Shown: piece by piece, positions 33,519 to 42,215 of the stretch
Layout: the number at the start of each line of letters is the position of its first letter
How positions within the stretch are numbered: position 1 is the first letter of the stretch
Source of the DNA: Brevibacterium sp. S22
GTDB lineage: Bacteria > Actinomycetota > Actinomycetes > Actinomycetales > Brevibacteriaceae
Direction of reading: 5' to 3'
NCBI RefSeq assembly: GCF_004745485.1
Contig: NZ_RHFG01000001.1
Coordinates: forward strand, 186,001 to 250,000
DNA length: 64,000 bases
The notes under the pieces: generated by a model
What the model was told of the DNA's origin: nothing
The model's database searches: none
Seen by the model: only the letters and a program-made list of their open reading frames with translations
Position numbers and translations under genes: made by a program

Positions 33519-33826
33519 TTTGGGTGATGACCACCGAGCTTCAAGTTCGCTTGCGAGAGATACGCTGCAGCCTCGCGGAGGATCTTGTTCTCCCGCTCGA
33601 GTACCCTGATCCGCTTCAGTGCTGCTGCCTGGGCGCGAGACTCCTCGACATCACGGGAGGGCTCGAGTCCGTGCTCACGCAGCCGTGAGTCACGTACCCA
33701 GGCCTGGAGAGCTGACTTCGAGATGCCGAGGTCGGCGCAGACCTGCTTCTGGGTCATCCCGTCGCCCAGGAGCTCGAGCGCTGATTGCTTGAACTCATCG
33801 GTGTAGATCTTTGGCATGACTTCCAT
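33515..33826 (-). CDS. IS3-family transposase OrfA
   Basis: This 103-residue protein has MPKIYTDEFKQSALELLGDG and MTQKQVCADLGISKSALQAW, the HTH, followed by a leucine-zipper-like helix (LKRIRVLERENKILREAAAY). It binds the terminal inverted repeats. MPKIY may be the true start, three codons in. Confidence 0.9.
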   Translation of the reverse strand: MEVMPKIYTDEFKQSALELLGDGMTQKQVCADLGISKSALQAWVRDSRLREHGLEPSRDVEESRAQAAALKRIRVLERENKILREAAAYLSQANLKLGGHHPK

Positions 33827-33879
33827 CCTTCCTGGAACTTATCCAGTCGTGAAGTCAACTAAACCCTCAGCAGTCCCGA

Positions 33880-34158
33880 CTGGCCGCGAAGTCCGTCGAT
33901 GGGGCGACCGCGTTCTCCTACCCGCTGATCTTCCTCCCGTTTCTCAGCTCGGCGTTCGTCCCGACGGACACCATGCCAGGACCCGTGAGATGGTTCGCGG
34001 AGCACCAGCCGACAACAGCCATCATCGACACGATCCGCAGCTTGCTCGCGGATCAGCCTGTCGGCGGCGACATCTGGATCGCCATCGCGTGGTGCATCGG
34101 TACCCTCGTCGGCGCCTACTGCATCGCGGTGGCGATCTACCGACGAAAAGTGCAGTAA
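33880..34158 (+). pseudogene. ABC-2 permease C-terminal fragment truncated by the IS3-type element
   Basis: Open from the right end of the IS, the frame reads LAAKSVDGATAFSYPLIFLP, FLSSAFVPTDTMPGPVRWFA, EHQPTTAIIDTIRSLL and ends in IWIAIAWCIGTLVGAYCIAV-AIYRRKVQ. This is the last third of a DrrB-like ABC-2 permease. The N-terminus and partner ATPase are absent. Not functional. Confidence 0.8.
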
Positions 34159-34589
34159 CACCTGCCTTTCACACTGACCAAGGCCGGGAGAAGCGCCGAT
34201 CACGGTTGTCCGGCCGCCGGATTTAGCAGTAGTCAGCGTCCGCGCACGGCCATCGAGCTGTCCGCAGATGACACGCGGCATGGACGCATCAACCTGTTTA
34301 TATCTGACTTCCAGCGCAGTACGACGCATCGGAATAAAGCCGTTAGACCTTGAAGACGGGCGCTCCCGGGCGATACGGTGTATGCGTGAAGACCGGAACG
34401 GCAATCTGCCACGCACAGGACGGCTATCCGGTCGCAGGCTGAGAATCGACCGGCCCACCGGGCCGGCTCCCCTGCGAACCAATCCTCCCCGCTGTCATCT
34501 CAGAGCTCGAAGTCCTCCATCTGGACTGCAAGCGCGCTTAGCGCGCTACGCATGTCATCACCAACGGATGGAAACGAAAGGTTCTAGAT
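34159..34589. other. Intergenic region, no gene seen
   Basis: Contains a weak ychF-repeat-like string (TTAGACCTTGAAGACGG, 34343-34359) and an AGCGCGCT direct/inverted repeat near 34535. Neither is convincing. The VOC promoter should lie at its right end. Confidence 0.35.
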
Positions 34590-34964
34590 ATGACCGCACT
34601 TCTCAATCACACAATCATCGCAGCACTTGATCGGCACGAATCGGCTGCCTTCTACTGCCACATGCTGGAGGCCTCCGAAACCGAATCGTGGGGTTTGTTC
34701 AGCAACATCATGATCGGCGGAGGCGTGATGCTGCAGTTCGCTGAACCACCCTTCCCCATTCAGATGCAACACTACGCATTCCTGGTATGTGATGATCATT
34801 TCGATCGAGCACTCATGCGCCTGAATGACGGTGGCATCACGTACTGGGCGGATCCGCAGATGAGCCGTCCTGGTCAGACGAACACAGATCACGGCGGGCG
34901 CGGCGTGTACTTCAAGGACCCCGCCGGTCACGCGCTTGAGCTCATCACTCAACCCTACGTGTGA
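34590..34964 (+). CDS. VOC (glyoxalase-like) protein
   Basis: This 124-residue protein contains LNHTIIAALDRHESAAFYCH, FLVCDDHFDRALMRLNDGGI, DHGGRGVYFKDPAGHALELI. This single-VOC arrangement with terminal His/Glu metal ligands resembles bleomycin-resistance or glyoxalase proteins. It is a stand-alone gene. Confidence 0.85.
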   Translation: MTALLNHTIIAALDRHESAAFYCHMLEASETESWGLFSNIMIGGGVMLQFAEPPFPIQMQHYAFLVCDDHFDRALMRLNDGGITYWADPQMSRPGQTNTDHGGRGVYFKDPAGHALELITQPYV

Positions 34965-35107
34965 CGCCGCGGCCGTAAGCGCCCCGAGCACGCGGTCCGA
35001 AGAACGCTGACCGAGGGGACCCGCAGCGCCCGCGATACAGCGGTGCGTTGCGGGCCGTAGGCGCGCAGCCGGTACCTGCTTACCCTTCCACAGGGCAGCT
35101 TTCCGGC

Positions 35108-35749
35108 TTACAACAATCCACGCTCGAGAGCCAGCGTGACCGCTCGCGTACGATCCTCCACCCCCAGCTTCGCGAAGATTCTCAGTAAGTGCGTCTTGAC
35201 CGTCGACTCAGCAATATGCAGCTCCGTTCCTATTTGGGCGTTCGATAGGCCAGCAGCGACATTGCGAAGGACAGCCAACTCCCGAGGCGTCAAAGGTTCT
35301 TGACGCGGAGCGCGCACCGAGGCCGCGAGCACTCCAGCGGCTAATGGCGCCAGGGTAGTGTGGCCGGCTGCTGCGCTTTCCAGGCTCGTCACGAGCTCCG
35401 CAGCGGGCGTGTCCTTCAGCAAATATCCCGTTGCACCCGCCTCAATCGCGCGCAGTATCGCTGAATCCGTTTCGAAAGTAGTCAGCACCAGTACTCGCAC
35501 TGGATTCGCCATCGCACAAAGACGGCGGGTGGCAGTGACCCCGTCGATGACGGGCATCCGTAGATCCATGAGAACGACATCCGGAGTCATTCCGTCGAGA
35601 ACCATCCTCTCCACGCGCTCGATGACCTCCGCCCCATTTACGGCTTCGGCCACAACTTCATGTCCCGCATTCTCCAGAACAGCACGCAGGCCAGCGCGGA
35701 AAATGGGATGGTCATCAGCGATCACGACCGCAAGAGAAGTGGATCCCAC
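35108..35749 (-). CDS. NarL/LuxR-family response regulator
   Basis: This 213-residue protein's receiver domain begins VVIADDHPIFRAGLRAVLEN, with phosphoacceptor Asp in DVVLMDLRMPVIDG, LVLTTFETD and the Lys of YLLKDTP. The C-terminal GerE HTH reads LTPRELAVLRNVAAGLSNAQ and STVKTHLLRIFAKL. The start is 5 nt after the kinase stop, so they form a two-component operon. Confidence 0.93.
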   Translation of the reverse strand: MGSTSLAVVIADDHPIFRAGLRAVLENAGHEVVAEAVNGAEVIERVERMVLDGMTPDVVLMDLRMPVIDGVTATRRLCAMANPVRVLVLTTFETDSAILRAIEAGATGYLLKDTPAAELVTSLESAAAGHTTLAPLAAGVLAASVRAPRQEPLTPRELAVLRNVAAGLSNAQIGTELHIAESTVKTHLLRIFAKLGVEDRTRAVTLALERGLL

Positions 35750-35754
35750 GTCCG

Positions 35755-36726
35755 TTACGCTCCCGTCCCCTCGGCGGCTTGGAAAGGCAATCGTGCCGTC
35801 AGCGTAGTGCCGTGCCCACGGGACGCCGCAACACCCAGTGACCCACCCTCGATCTCCAACCGAGAACGCGTGCCATGCAGGCCATATCCCGGAGACGGTA
35901 GATCGGCGTCGAAACCCTCCCCGTCATCGTGAACTTCCAGTACAGCGACATCGTCAACATCATCAACCTTCAAGATCACTCGCGCCTCACCTGCATGCGA
36001 ATGCCTCTCGACATTGCGCAGCGCCTCCTGTGCGACGCGCAATAACACGACTTCGAGCCTCGTTGCCGCGGGCTGCCACCTGGCGGAGTCTACGGAGGCA
36101 CGGATCCTGGTTCGCTCTGACAGATCCCTGGCGAGTCGCTTCACCGCCAAGGCAAGATCCATTGGAGGCCGCGATCGCGCGAGCAGGCCGCGCGCCTCCG
36201 CGAGACCATCGCGAGCAGCGACTTCAATCTGTTCGATCAACCCGGGACGTACCGAATCGTTCTGCCGAGCGGCCTGCGCCAGGATTGCGATCGAACTGAA
36301 TGATTGCGCGAGAGTGTCATGGATGTCCGCCGCGATACGCGCACGCTCATCAGCTGCCCCCTGGGATCGTTCCTTGGATGCCAGCTCTGCTCGCGCGGCC
36401 TCTAGCTCCGATACCGTCTCGGATAGACGCGCAACAAGCTCACGGCGTTCGTGGGAGCGGACCTCAACGCGCCATATCCACGCCGCAAGTCCGATCGAGA
36501 ACGCCGCGACACCGAAGCCCATCGCGAGAGCCGATCCGAGCACATCACCATTGACTCCGCCCTCGCTCCAGATCACGACAAGCACCATGGCCGTGGCAGC
36601 AGCGACGGTAGCTAGCAGCCCGCGGATAAATGTTTCGAGCATGATCCAGATCAGCGGAAAGGTGACGAACAGATGTAATCCGTTGTCGCTCACGGTCAGA
36701 AGCGCCATTGCAAGGACTGTCATCAT
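35755..36726 (-). CDS. Sensor histidine kinase (NarX/DesK type), main part
   Basis: This 323-residue part has hydrophobic segments (MMTVLAMALLTVSDN, FVTFPLIWIMLETFI, LGSALAMGFGVAAFSIGLAA), then a coiled linker, HisKA_3 box DERARIAADIHDTLAQSF (phosphoacceptor His) and an ATPase domain with LRNVERHSHAGEARV and HDDGEGFD plus GYGLHGTRSRLE. ATG 36726 overlaps the stop of the preceding short frame (ATGA), which encodes two further spans. Either coupled translation or a frameshift joins them. Confidence 0.85.
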   Translation of the reverse strand: MMTVLAMALLTVSDNGLHLFVTFPLIWIMLETFIRGLLATVAAATAMVLVVIWSEGGVNGDVLGSALAMGFGVAAFSIGLAAWIWRVEVRSHERRELVARLSETVSELEAARAELASKERSQGAADERARIAADIHDTLAQSFSSIAILAQAARQNDSVRPGLIEQIEVAARDGLAEARGLLARSRPPMDLALAVKRLARDLSERTRIRASVDSARWQPAATRLEVVLLRVAQEALRNVERHSHAGEARVILKVDDVDDVAVLEVHDDGEGFDADLPSPGYGLHGTRSRLEIEGGSLGVAASRGHGTTLTARLPFQAAEGTGA

Positions 36727-37028
36727 GGCGACCCCGCATTCTCCGGCCCCCGAACCTGGCGGACGATATAAGCCCAGTGAGTGAGGCCGTAGGACGCCGC
36801 CCACAGCAGGGCCAGAACTATCGCCGATCCACCGGGCGCGAGCGCGATCTCCACACCGGCGGCGACGAAGACCGCGACATGAACAGGCCAATTCGTCCGC
36901 CAGTTTCGCTCCGCCTCGGACGCCAGAGGAACGTTTCCGCCAGTGAGCAAGTGACGGTGCCGTGCTTGCTTCACCGGGAGAACCAGCGAAATGCGCGCCA
37001 GGTCAACGCGGCCATAGCGACGAACCAT
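36723..37028 (-). CDS. N-terminal membrane part of the histidine kinase in a separate frame
   Basis: The 101-residue frame contains NWRTNWPVHVAVFVAAGVEI and SAIVLALLWAASYGLTHWAY, two spans as expected for the N-terminus of DesK-like kinases, ending RQVRGPENAGSP. It overlaps the kinase start by 4 bp and the preceding permease stop by 58 bp if begun at ATG 37028; the true start is probably later. A one-base change would fuse it to the kinase. Confidence 0.6.
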   Translation of the reverse strand: MVRRYGRVDLARISLVLPVKQARHRHLLTGGNVPLASEAERNWRTNWPVHVAVFVAAGVEIALAPGGSAIVLALLWAASYGLTHWAYIVRQVRGPENAGSP

Positions 37029-37385
37029 AAGCTCAACGCTACCGCCACCACGGGTAGCTCTCCGATCGCTGCAACCCCGAACGGTTGGGGCTCGATCGCG
37101 TCAGTGAATTCGACCGGCAGCACAGTATGCCGCAGCCCTCGGGCGATCCATGCCTGCGGAAACAGGTAACCGGCGCTCTGCAACCAGCCGGGAAGCTCGG
37201 TCATCGGTATGTAACTCCCGGAGAAAATGCTCAGCACAACCGTGATGGGAGTGGCAGACGCTATGGCGCTTCGCGCGTTCGGCATCGCGGAACCGAAGGC
37301 GACTCCGGCAGCAGTAGCAGCAGCGGTGCCGAGGACTAGGGCATGTCTCCTTTATTCGAGGCTGTGGGGCTGACACTGTGGATGG

Positions 37386-38298
37386 GTGACTACGCACGAC
37401 CGCCATCAAATCTTCACTGACGAGCAGTGGGAGAAAATCAAACCACTGCTGCCCTCGAATGCCGGCAAGAGAGCCCGACCGTTTGAGAACAATCGTCGGA
37501 TCGTCGAAGGTATCGTCTACCGATACCGGGCCGGCATCGCCTGGCGCGACCTGCCCCGTGAGCACTTCGGCCCCTGGCAGACAGTGTGGAAACGCCACCG
37601 CCGCTACGCCGCCGACGGCACCTGGGACCGCGTGCTGGCCCAGGTGCTCTCTGAAGCCGACGCTGCCGGTGACATCGATTGGAACGTCTCCCTCGACGGC
37701 ACCATCAACCGTGCCCACCAGCACGCGACGAACACAACCCGCCCCGATCAAGACACAGGGGGCTACATCGAATTACAAGAATCTGCCCGATCAGACGTGT
37801 GAACCGGCCGGACACGGCATCGGACGCTCACGTGGTGGACTGACGACGAAGATCCACCACGCCGTCGACGGCAAGGGCAGACCTCTGGCTGTCGTGGTCA
37901 CCGGCGGGCAACGCCACGACGGAGTGATGCTGCCGCAGGTTCTGGCCGACATTCGAGTCCCACGGGTCGGTGGCGGTCGTGCTCGCACCCGTCCGGACGC
38001 AGTGTTGGCTGATCGTGCTTATGGGTCCAAAAGCAACCGCGAATACCTGCGTTCGCGCGGAATCCGTACAGTGATCCCGGAGAAGAAAGACCAGATCGCG
38101 ACTCGAAAGAAACGCGGCAGCAAAGGTGGGCGACCGCCGGCGTTCGATGCCGCCGCGTATCGGAACCGCAATGTCGTCGAGCGTTCGTTTGCCTACGTCA
38201 AACAATGGCGAGGTTTAGCGACGAGATACGACAAACTCGCCGTCACCTATCGAGCGGCCGTCGTGATCAGCGCAATCCTGAAATGGCTACGTCGATAA
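37386..38298 (+). CDS. IS5-family (IS427-like) transposase in two overlapping frames
   Basis: The first frame (37386-37802) encodes IFTDEQWEKIKPLLPSNAGK, VEGIVYRYRAGIAWRDLPRE and the first catalytic Asp in NVSLDGTINRAHQ. The second frame (ending 38298) continues TTKIHHAVDGKGRPLAVVVT, DAVLADRAYGSKSN (second Asp) and NVVERSFAYVKQWRGLATRY (Glu). In this IS group the full enzyme is made by programmed frameshifting near the overlap (about 37780). Both frames look intact. Confidence 0.88.
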
Positions 38299-38320
38299 AC
38301 TTGGTTGCGAGCTAAGCAGC

Positions 38321-38695
38321 TTACAAATATTCAGTACTCCAAGGACCGGTTGCGGTTCCAACGATCACAGTATCTACATCAGCGCCATCAAAATGTACGG
38401 CTCCTGCCGGTACATATAAGAATGATCCCGATGGGTAGGATCTGGCAGCACCAGGTTCGAGCACCGGGCCGTATCCAAGTCTGAGTGTGCCCGCCGCTAC
38501 ATGGAGATGGGCAGCTGCAGAGTGTGAGTGTGGTCCATCGTAGACACCAGCGGGAATGAAGAATGCATAGGAGAACATTTCTCCAGGAGCACGGCTGCCA
38601 ATGAGAGTCGCAGATTTCGTGCCATCATCGTGCGTTACTTCCCACGGCATGTCATTTGGGTCAAAGGCTGCTGCGCCAGGCAGAGAGTTGATCAT
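38321..38695 (-). CDS. Cupin-domain protein carried within the IS5-family element
   Basis: This 124-residue protein contains FFIPAGVYDGPHSHSAAAHL (His cluster of cupin motif 1), HVAAGTLRLGYGPVLEPGAA and LYVPAGAVHFDGADVDTVIV (motif 2). The metal-binding His residues P-H-S-H are present. It lies between the transposase stop and the right inverted repeat, on the opposite strand. Passenger genes are unusual in IS5 elements; this may be a transporter-IS arrangement. Confidence 0.75.
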   Translation of the reverse strand: MINSLPGAAAFDPNDMPWEVTHDDGTKSATLIGSRAPGEMFSYAFFIPAGVYDGPHSHSAAAHLHVAAGTLRLGYGPVLEPGAARSYPSGSFLYVPAGAVHFDGADVDTVIVGTATGPWSTEYL

Positions 38696-39157
38696 GGTCC
38701 GAGCCTAGTTCTTTGCGCAGCCACACAGCTGGCGGGATTCGGACTTCACACTTTGCAGAATCTCCCGCCATTTGGGAGACGTGCCCTAGTAGAGCGCCGA
38801 CACCTGACGCAACCCTCCGGCTCACCCATGCTGTGACCGCAGCTGTCAACCAAAGTACCACCAGCGATCCGGCGACCGCATAAACGATGAGATACAGCAG
38901 GCCAGGGTCGACAGGCACATCGTGCGCGCTGTACATGTTCACGGCATGTGAGTGCAAGGTGCGAGCTGATTGTTGATCGATGGCCGCTGCAACCGCAGGG
39001 ACGGCCGAAAGCGCCGCCGCCGCCCCAAGGGTCCGTCGGCCGTAGGCCAGAGGATTCACTTCATCCCTCCCGGGCGTTCGCCCGGCTTCTTTTTCGAACA
39101 TGTTCCTTAATTAGGTCACGAGGTACCCACGGTCCAGCAGGTTGTTACACTCGACCT

Positions 39158-40174
39158 ATGTCTGATGCCGTGGGAAGGTTCCGAGGCGCTGATGCCCGGG
39201 CACGCTTCATGCGCGCCTTCGACCGAGCGATGGAGACCTGGCCCGCGCGAGTCGACCACCAAGTCGAGACGAGCTACGGAACGACGGTGGTGTCGGCATC
39301 GCGGACGCGCCGCGCTACCATCCCGGCCCTCCTTCTTCCCGGTGGCGGAAGCACGATCGCCTCGTGGGGCCCATTCGTCAGCGCCTGGGAGTCCGAGCGG
39401 CAGATCTTTGCCGTTGACACCATCTGGGACGCCGGCCGGAGTGTCCAGACCAAGCCACTTCCGACGGGCGCGGAGGTTGCATCATGGCTCGAGCAGACCC
39501 TCGACGGCCTGGGGATCGAGAAAGTGCACCTGGTGGGTTTCTCTTACGGTGGCTGGGCCGCACTGAACCAGCTCGTCCGCTTCCCCTCCCGCCTCCAGAG
39601 CGTCACTGCGCTGGACCCACCCGGGTCCCTTGCGCCGATCCCCCTGGGAACATGGGCACGAATGCTCGCCATGTTGCTCGGCGATGAAGAACGATATCGC
39701 TCGTACTTGGCCTGGGTACGAGGAGGAAAGCTGCCCGAATCAACAACACTCGACCTGCTTATCGCCAGCAGGCGAGAGTTCGTGCAGGCAGGGACGCCGC
39801 GCCCACAGCGCATCGCCCCGAGCGAATGGGCCGCATTCGACTCGCGGGTTGCGGTCCTACTCGGCGGAAAAAGCCGGTTCGTCCCCCGCAGAGCTGAAGC
39901 GACCCTTCGGCGCCGTGCTCCCGAGTCCGAGGTCAAACGTTTTCCCAACGCCAGTCACGCGCTGCTCGTCGACGAAGCCGAAGCGATCACGCAGTACGTG
40001 AACACCTTCATGCGCGATCGTGATGCCCTCCAGACGCTGCTCCTAATTGCGATCACCTTCGCTAAGCCCACGCCCTGCCACAGGTGCTCGCGAATCCTGG
40101 GTCCCGGCTGCTCATCCCGTGGGCGACGGGCGTCACGGTCAGGGGCGTTACGGCGACCGTGCAGTCCGCCGTAA
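39158..40174 (+). CDS. Alpha/beta hydrolase
   Basis: This 338-residue serine hydrolase contains PALLLPGGGSTIASWGPFVS, IFAVDTIWDAGRSVQ, VHLVGFSYGGWAALNQLVRF (G-F-S-Y-G-G nucleophile) and the catalytic His in FPNASHALLVDE. The last 50 residues after VNTFMRDRDALQT are Arg/Ser/Cys-rich and unlike the family, so the original stop was probably lost or a frameshift lies near 40020. The start ATG 39158 is chosen since the upstream frame is low-quality. Confidence 0.8.
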   Translation: MSDAVGRFRGADARARFMRAFDRAMETWPARVDHQVETSYGTTVVSASRTRRATIPALLLPGGGSTIASWGPFVSAWESERQIFAVDTIWDAGRSVQTKPLPTGAEVASWLEQTLDGLGIEKVHLVGFSYGGWAALNQLVRFPSRLQSVTALDPPGSLAPIPLGTWARMLAMLLGDEERYRSYLAWVRGGKLPESTTLDLLIASRREFVQAGTPRPQRIAPSEWAAFDSRVAVLLGGKSRFVPRRAEATLRRRAPESEVKRFPNASHALLVDEAEAITQYVNTFMRDRDALQTLLLIAITFAKPTPCHRCSRILGPGCSSRGRRASRSGALRRPCSPP

Positions 40175-40223
40175 ACCATGCCGGCAGCGGGCGACAACAG
40201 TGCGCCGGAGCTATAATCTCGTC

Positions 40224-40571
40224 ATGAGCATCGAACGCATCGTCCCCGACCTCTCTGTCACGGACCTCCGCCGGAGCGTCGACGAATACGCCGCGGTATT
40301 CGGTCTCGACGTCGTCATGGACCACGGATGGATCGTCACCCTGGCCGATGCGGAGGGGCGTCAGCTGAGCCTGCTCTCCGCCGATGCGACCGCTCTTGAG
40401 AATCCCACCGCCTCCGTTTTCGTTGACGACGTCCAAGCCGCCTACGAACGGGCCGTGGCGGCCGACCTGGAGATCGTGCACCCTCTCACGACCGAGACGT
40501 GGGGTGTGACCCGATTCTTCTTCCGCGACGGCTCAGGCAATGTGATCAACGTCGGCATGCATGCTCGGTGA
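40224..40571 (+). CDS. VOC (glyoxalase-like) protein
   Basis: This 115-residue protein begins MSIERIVPDLSVTDLRRSVD and ends RFFFRDGSGNVINVGMH. It is a complete VOC domain of the bleomycin-resistance type. It follows the hydrolase gene by 49 bp. Confidence 0.87.
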   Translation: MSIERIVPDLSVTDLRRSVDEYAAVFGLDVVMDHGWIVTLADAEGRQLSLLSADATALENPTASVFVDDVQAAYERAVAADLEIVHPLTTETWGVTRFFFRDGSGNVINVGMHAR

Positions 40572-40639
40572 AGGCTCGAATCCCACCGTAAGACGGCGCT
40601 GCACGGGTGACCAGCCGACCGGCCTCCGGTCGATTGGGC

Positions 40640-41173
40640 CTATGACCCCTTTGGGTCACGCAGCGAAGACATCGCTTCCAGCAGCGTGTCATGGATGTAC
40701 TCGAGATCGGGCGATACCTCGGCCCACCCGACGTCGTTTCCTGCGGCCGGCCATTCCTTCTCATCATCATGCACGTCCCACGCCGCGTCGCCGTGTCGCC
40801 AGATCCACCACAATTTCGCACTCGCGTCTTGCACACGCGCGAACTGCGCGCCGAAGAAATCGGTTGGCTTCGTGACCAGACGTGCTCCGCGCGCGAGGGC
40901 ACGCTCGAGCACCAGCTCAAGGTCGTCGACGTACACCTGGAGCAGGCTCGGCGTGAACGGCCAGCCCGGCTTACGCTCGGCGAGCATGATGGTGGTCGTA
41001 CCGACGCGCACCTCACTCTGTAGCAGCAGCCCGTCTTCATCGATGGTGCGGGCTTCCACTCGCTCCTCGCCATCAAAGACCTCGATCACGAACCGCGTCA
41101 CGTCATCGGCATCTCTCGTGATGATGAAGGGGTTGACGGTGGCATAGCCTTCGGGGGCGGGAGGTGCGGACAT
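40640..41173 (-). CDS. PhnB-like VOC protein
   Basis: This 177-residue protein begins EGYATVNPFIITRDADDVTR (PhnB-like start), has LLLQSEVRVGTTTIMLAERK and YVDDLELVLERALARGARLV, then a 50-residue C-terminal extension rich in Trp/Asp. ATG 41173 has GGAG eight bases upstream. It converges on the 40224 VOC gene. Function unknown. Confidence 0.85.
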   Translation of the reverse strand: MSAPPAPEGYATVNPFIITRDADDVTRFVIEVFDGEERVEARTIDEDGLLLQSEVRVGTTTIMLAERKPGWPFTPSLLQVYVDDLELVLERALARGARLVTKPTDFFGAQFARVQDASAKLWWIWRHGDAAWDVHDDEKEWPAAGNDVGWAEVSPDLEYIHDTLLEAMSSLRDPKGS

Positions 41174-41260
41174 CGTTTGCTCCAATACTCGAAACCCAGT
41201 GAGAACGTGAGCTCTCAGTCCATCACCGCAGGAACGCCACCGTCTTGAACAAAAACGCCC

Positions 41261-41920
41261 TCACCGACCTGCCAGAACCTGGGCCGGCGTCTGGCCGTGG
41301 AATACCCTGAGCGAACGAGTCAGATGGGCCTGGTCCGCGAATCCGCATCGCTCAGCGCATTCGATCGGCGGCACGCCCTGCAGCAACAGGGCATACGCTT
41401 CACGCGCGCGCGACACCTGCTCGATCTGCTTACGAGTAAGACCCGTCGCGGCTCGGATCCGACGTTGCCGACGCCGCGTCGAATAGCCCGCATCATCGCC
41501 AGTGAGCATCCGTTGAACAGCGTGGTCATGGCGCAACACATCGAGCTCCAGCAGTCCCTGTACGAAACTCTCCAGATCCTCGAACTCAGGGAACGGCACC
41601 GCCTGCATCCCGAGCGTGATGAACCCGTCCTCGACGACGAACTGCTGCTCCGCTCCGAGCAAAAGGTCCTTGCGCACTCCGGGCAGAACGATATGAGTCT
41701 TCAGCTGAACACCCCAGCTGTGCTCCCCGACTGTCGAGCGAATCCAACGGTGCCCTATGGAAGGGCCGGCTATTCCGGCGCGAAGCTCCCCATCTGCCGC
41801 GCGGGTGAACCATAGGTCCCAGTGCTCGACAGCCGGCACGAGGTAGCGCTCCTCTCGCGTCGCCCGTGCCTGCCACATGCACTGCACAACAGGCGAGTCA
41901 GGATGGCGTTCTTCGTACAT
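41261..41920 (-). CDS. AraC-family regulator
   Basis: In this 219-residue protein the C-terminal AraC HTH pair is visible in ATGLTRKQIEQVSRAREAYA, CAERCGFADQAHLTRSLRVF and HGQTPAQVLAGR. The N-terminal part resembles the DUF6597 sensor region (LVPAVEHWDLWFTR, GHRWIRSTVGEHSWGVQLKT). It is upstream of the PhnB-like VOC gene on the same strand and probably regulates it. Confidence 0.87.
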   Translation of the reverse strand: MYEERHPDSPVVQCMWQARATREERYLVPAVEHWDLWFTRAADGELRAGIAGPSIGHRWIRSTVGEHSWGVQLKTHIVLPGVRKDLLLGAEQQFVVEDGFITLGMQAVPFPEFEDLESFVQGLLELDVLRHDHAVQRMLTGDDAGYSTRRRQRRIRAATGLTRKQIEQVSRAREAYALLLQGVPPIECAERCGFADQAHLTRSLRVFHGQTPAQVLAGR

Positions 41921-42182
41921 GCCCCCATTTTCGCCGTCGACCTCCGAGGGGACTCTTCACCTTCAGATCGATCGGCGGATCTCCGCTGGCTCTCGTCACG
42001 CCAGCTTGTCCTGCCGCCTCACGCGGTCCTCAGATGATCCCGTCGATGATTGAACCGTCGGCGCGCGTCGGGTATCTCTTGTGCAGAGCCGGAATCCGCG
42101 CCCAGAGCGCCACGAGCATCCGCGGTCGCTCCGCGATCCGTGCGCCAACTGCGTAGAAGCGGGTTGTCGGCACCGCCGCTGG

Positions 42183-42215
42183 TCACACGTTGAACCGGAA
42201 CTCCACCGCGTTCCG
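42183..42215 (-). repeat. ychF-3'-end-like repeat, copy D
   Basis: TCACACGTTGAACCGGAACT then CCACCGCGTTCCG differs from the native ychF end in only one base over ACACGTTGAAxCGGAACTCCA. Among the copies outside the immediate ychF end it is the best match to the native core. Confidence 0.85.

Larger units (their letters stand above)
32602..33877 (-). mobile_element. IS3-family insertion sequence
   Basis: About 1276 bp bounded by imperfect inverted repeats: left GGGACTGCTGACGGTTTAGT, right (reverse complement) GGGACTGCTGAGGGTTTAGT. It holds overlapping orfA (33515-33826) and orfB (32634-33518). No convincing target-site duplication is visible (left flank CTA, right flank GAC), consistent with a deletion after insertion. 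Confidence 0.9.
37340..38785 (+). mobile_element. IS5-family insertion sequence carrying a cupin gene
   Basis: 1446 bp. The ends are GGCATGTCTCC (left) and, reverse-complemented, GGCACGTCTCC (right). CTAG is present directly outside both ends (37336-37339 and 38786-38789) as a target duplication, fitting the YTAR preference of IS5-type elements. The element is about 450 bp longer than needed for its transposase; the extra part holds a cupin gene on the opposite strand. Confidence 0.8.
36971..39059 (-). pseudogene. Membrane protein (ABC-2 permease-like) split by the IS5-family element
   Basis: The N-terminal part (39059-38786) starts at GTG after GGGAGGG and encodes NPLAYGRRTLGAAAALSAVP and LLYLIVYAVAGSLVVLWLTA. 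The C-terminal part (37339-36971) encodes ITVVLSIFSGSYIPMTELPG, GYLFPQAWIARGLRH and ends RWFSR. Removing the IS plus one CTAG copy joins GALL to VLGTAAATAAGV in frame, a 212-residue protein. The C-terminal half is ABC-2 permease-like; the N-terminal half is not, so an older fusion is possible. It lies directly upstream of the two-component genes. Confidence 0.7.

Noticed and set aside
34343-34359. TTAGACCTTGAAGACGG as a further ychF-like repeat
   Set aside because: Two mismatches within the core and no flanking similarity; left out of the array count.
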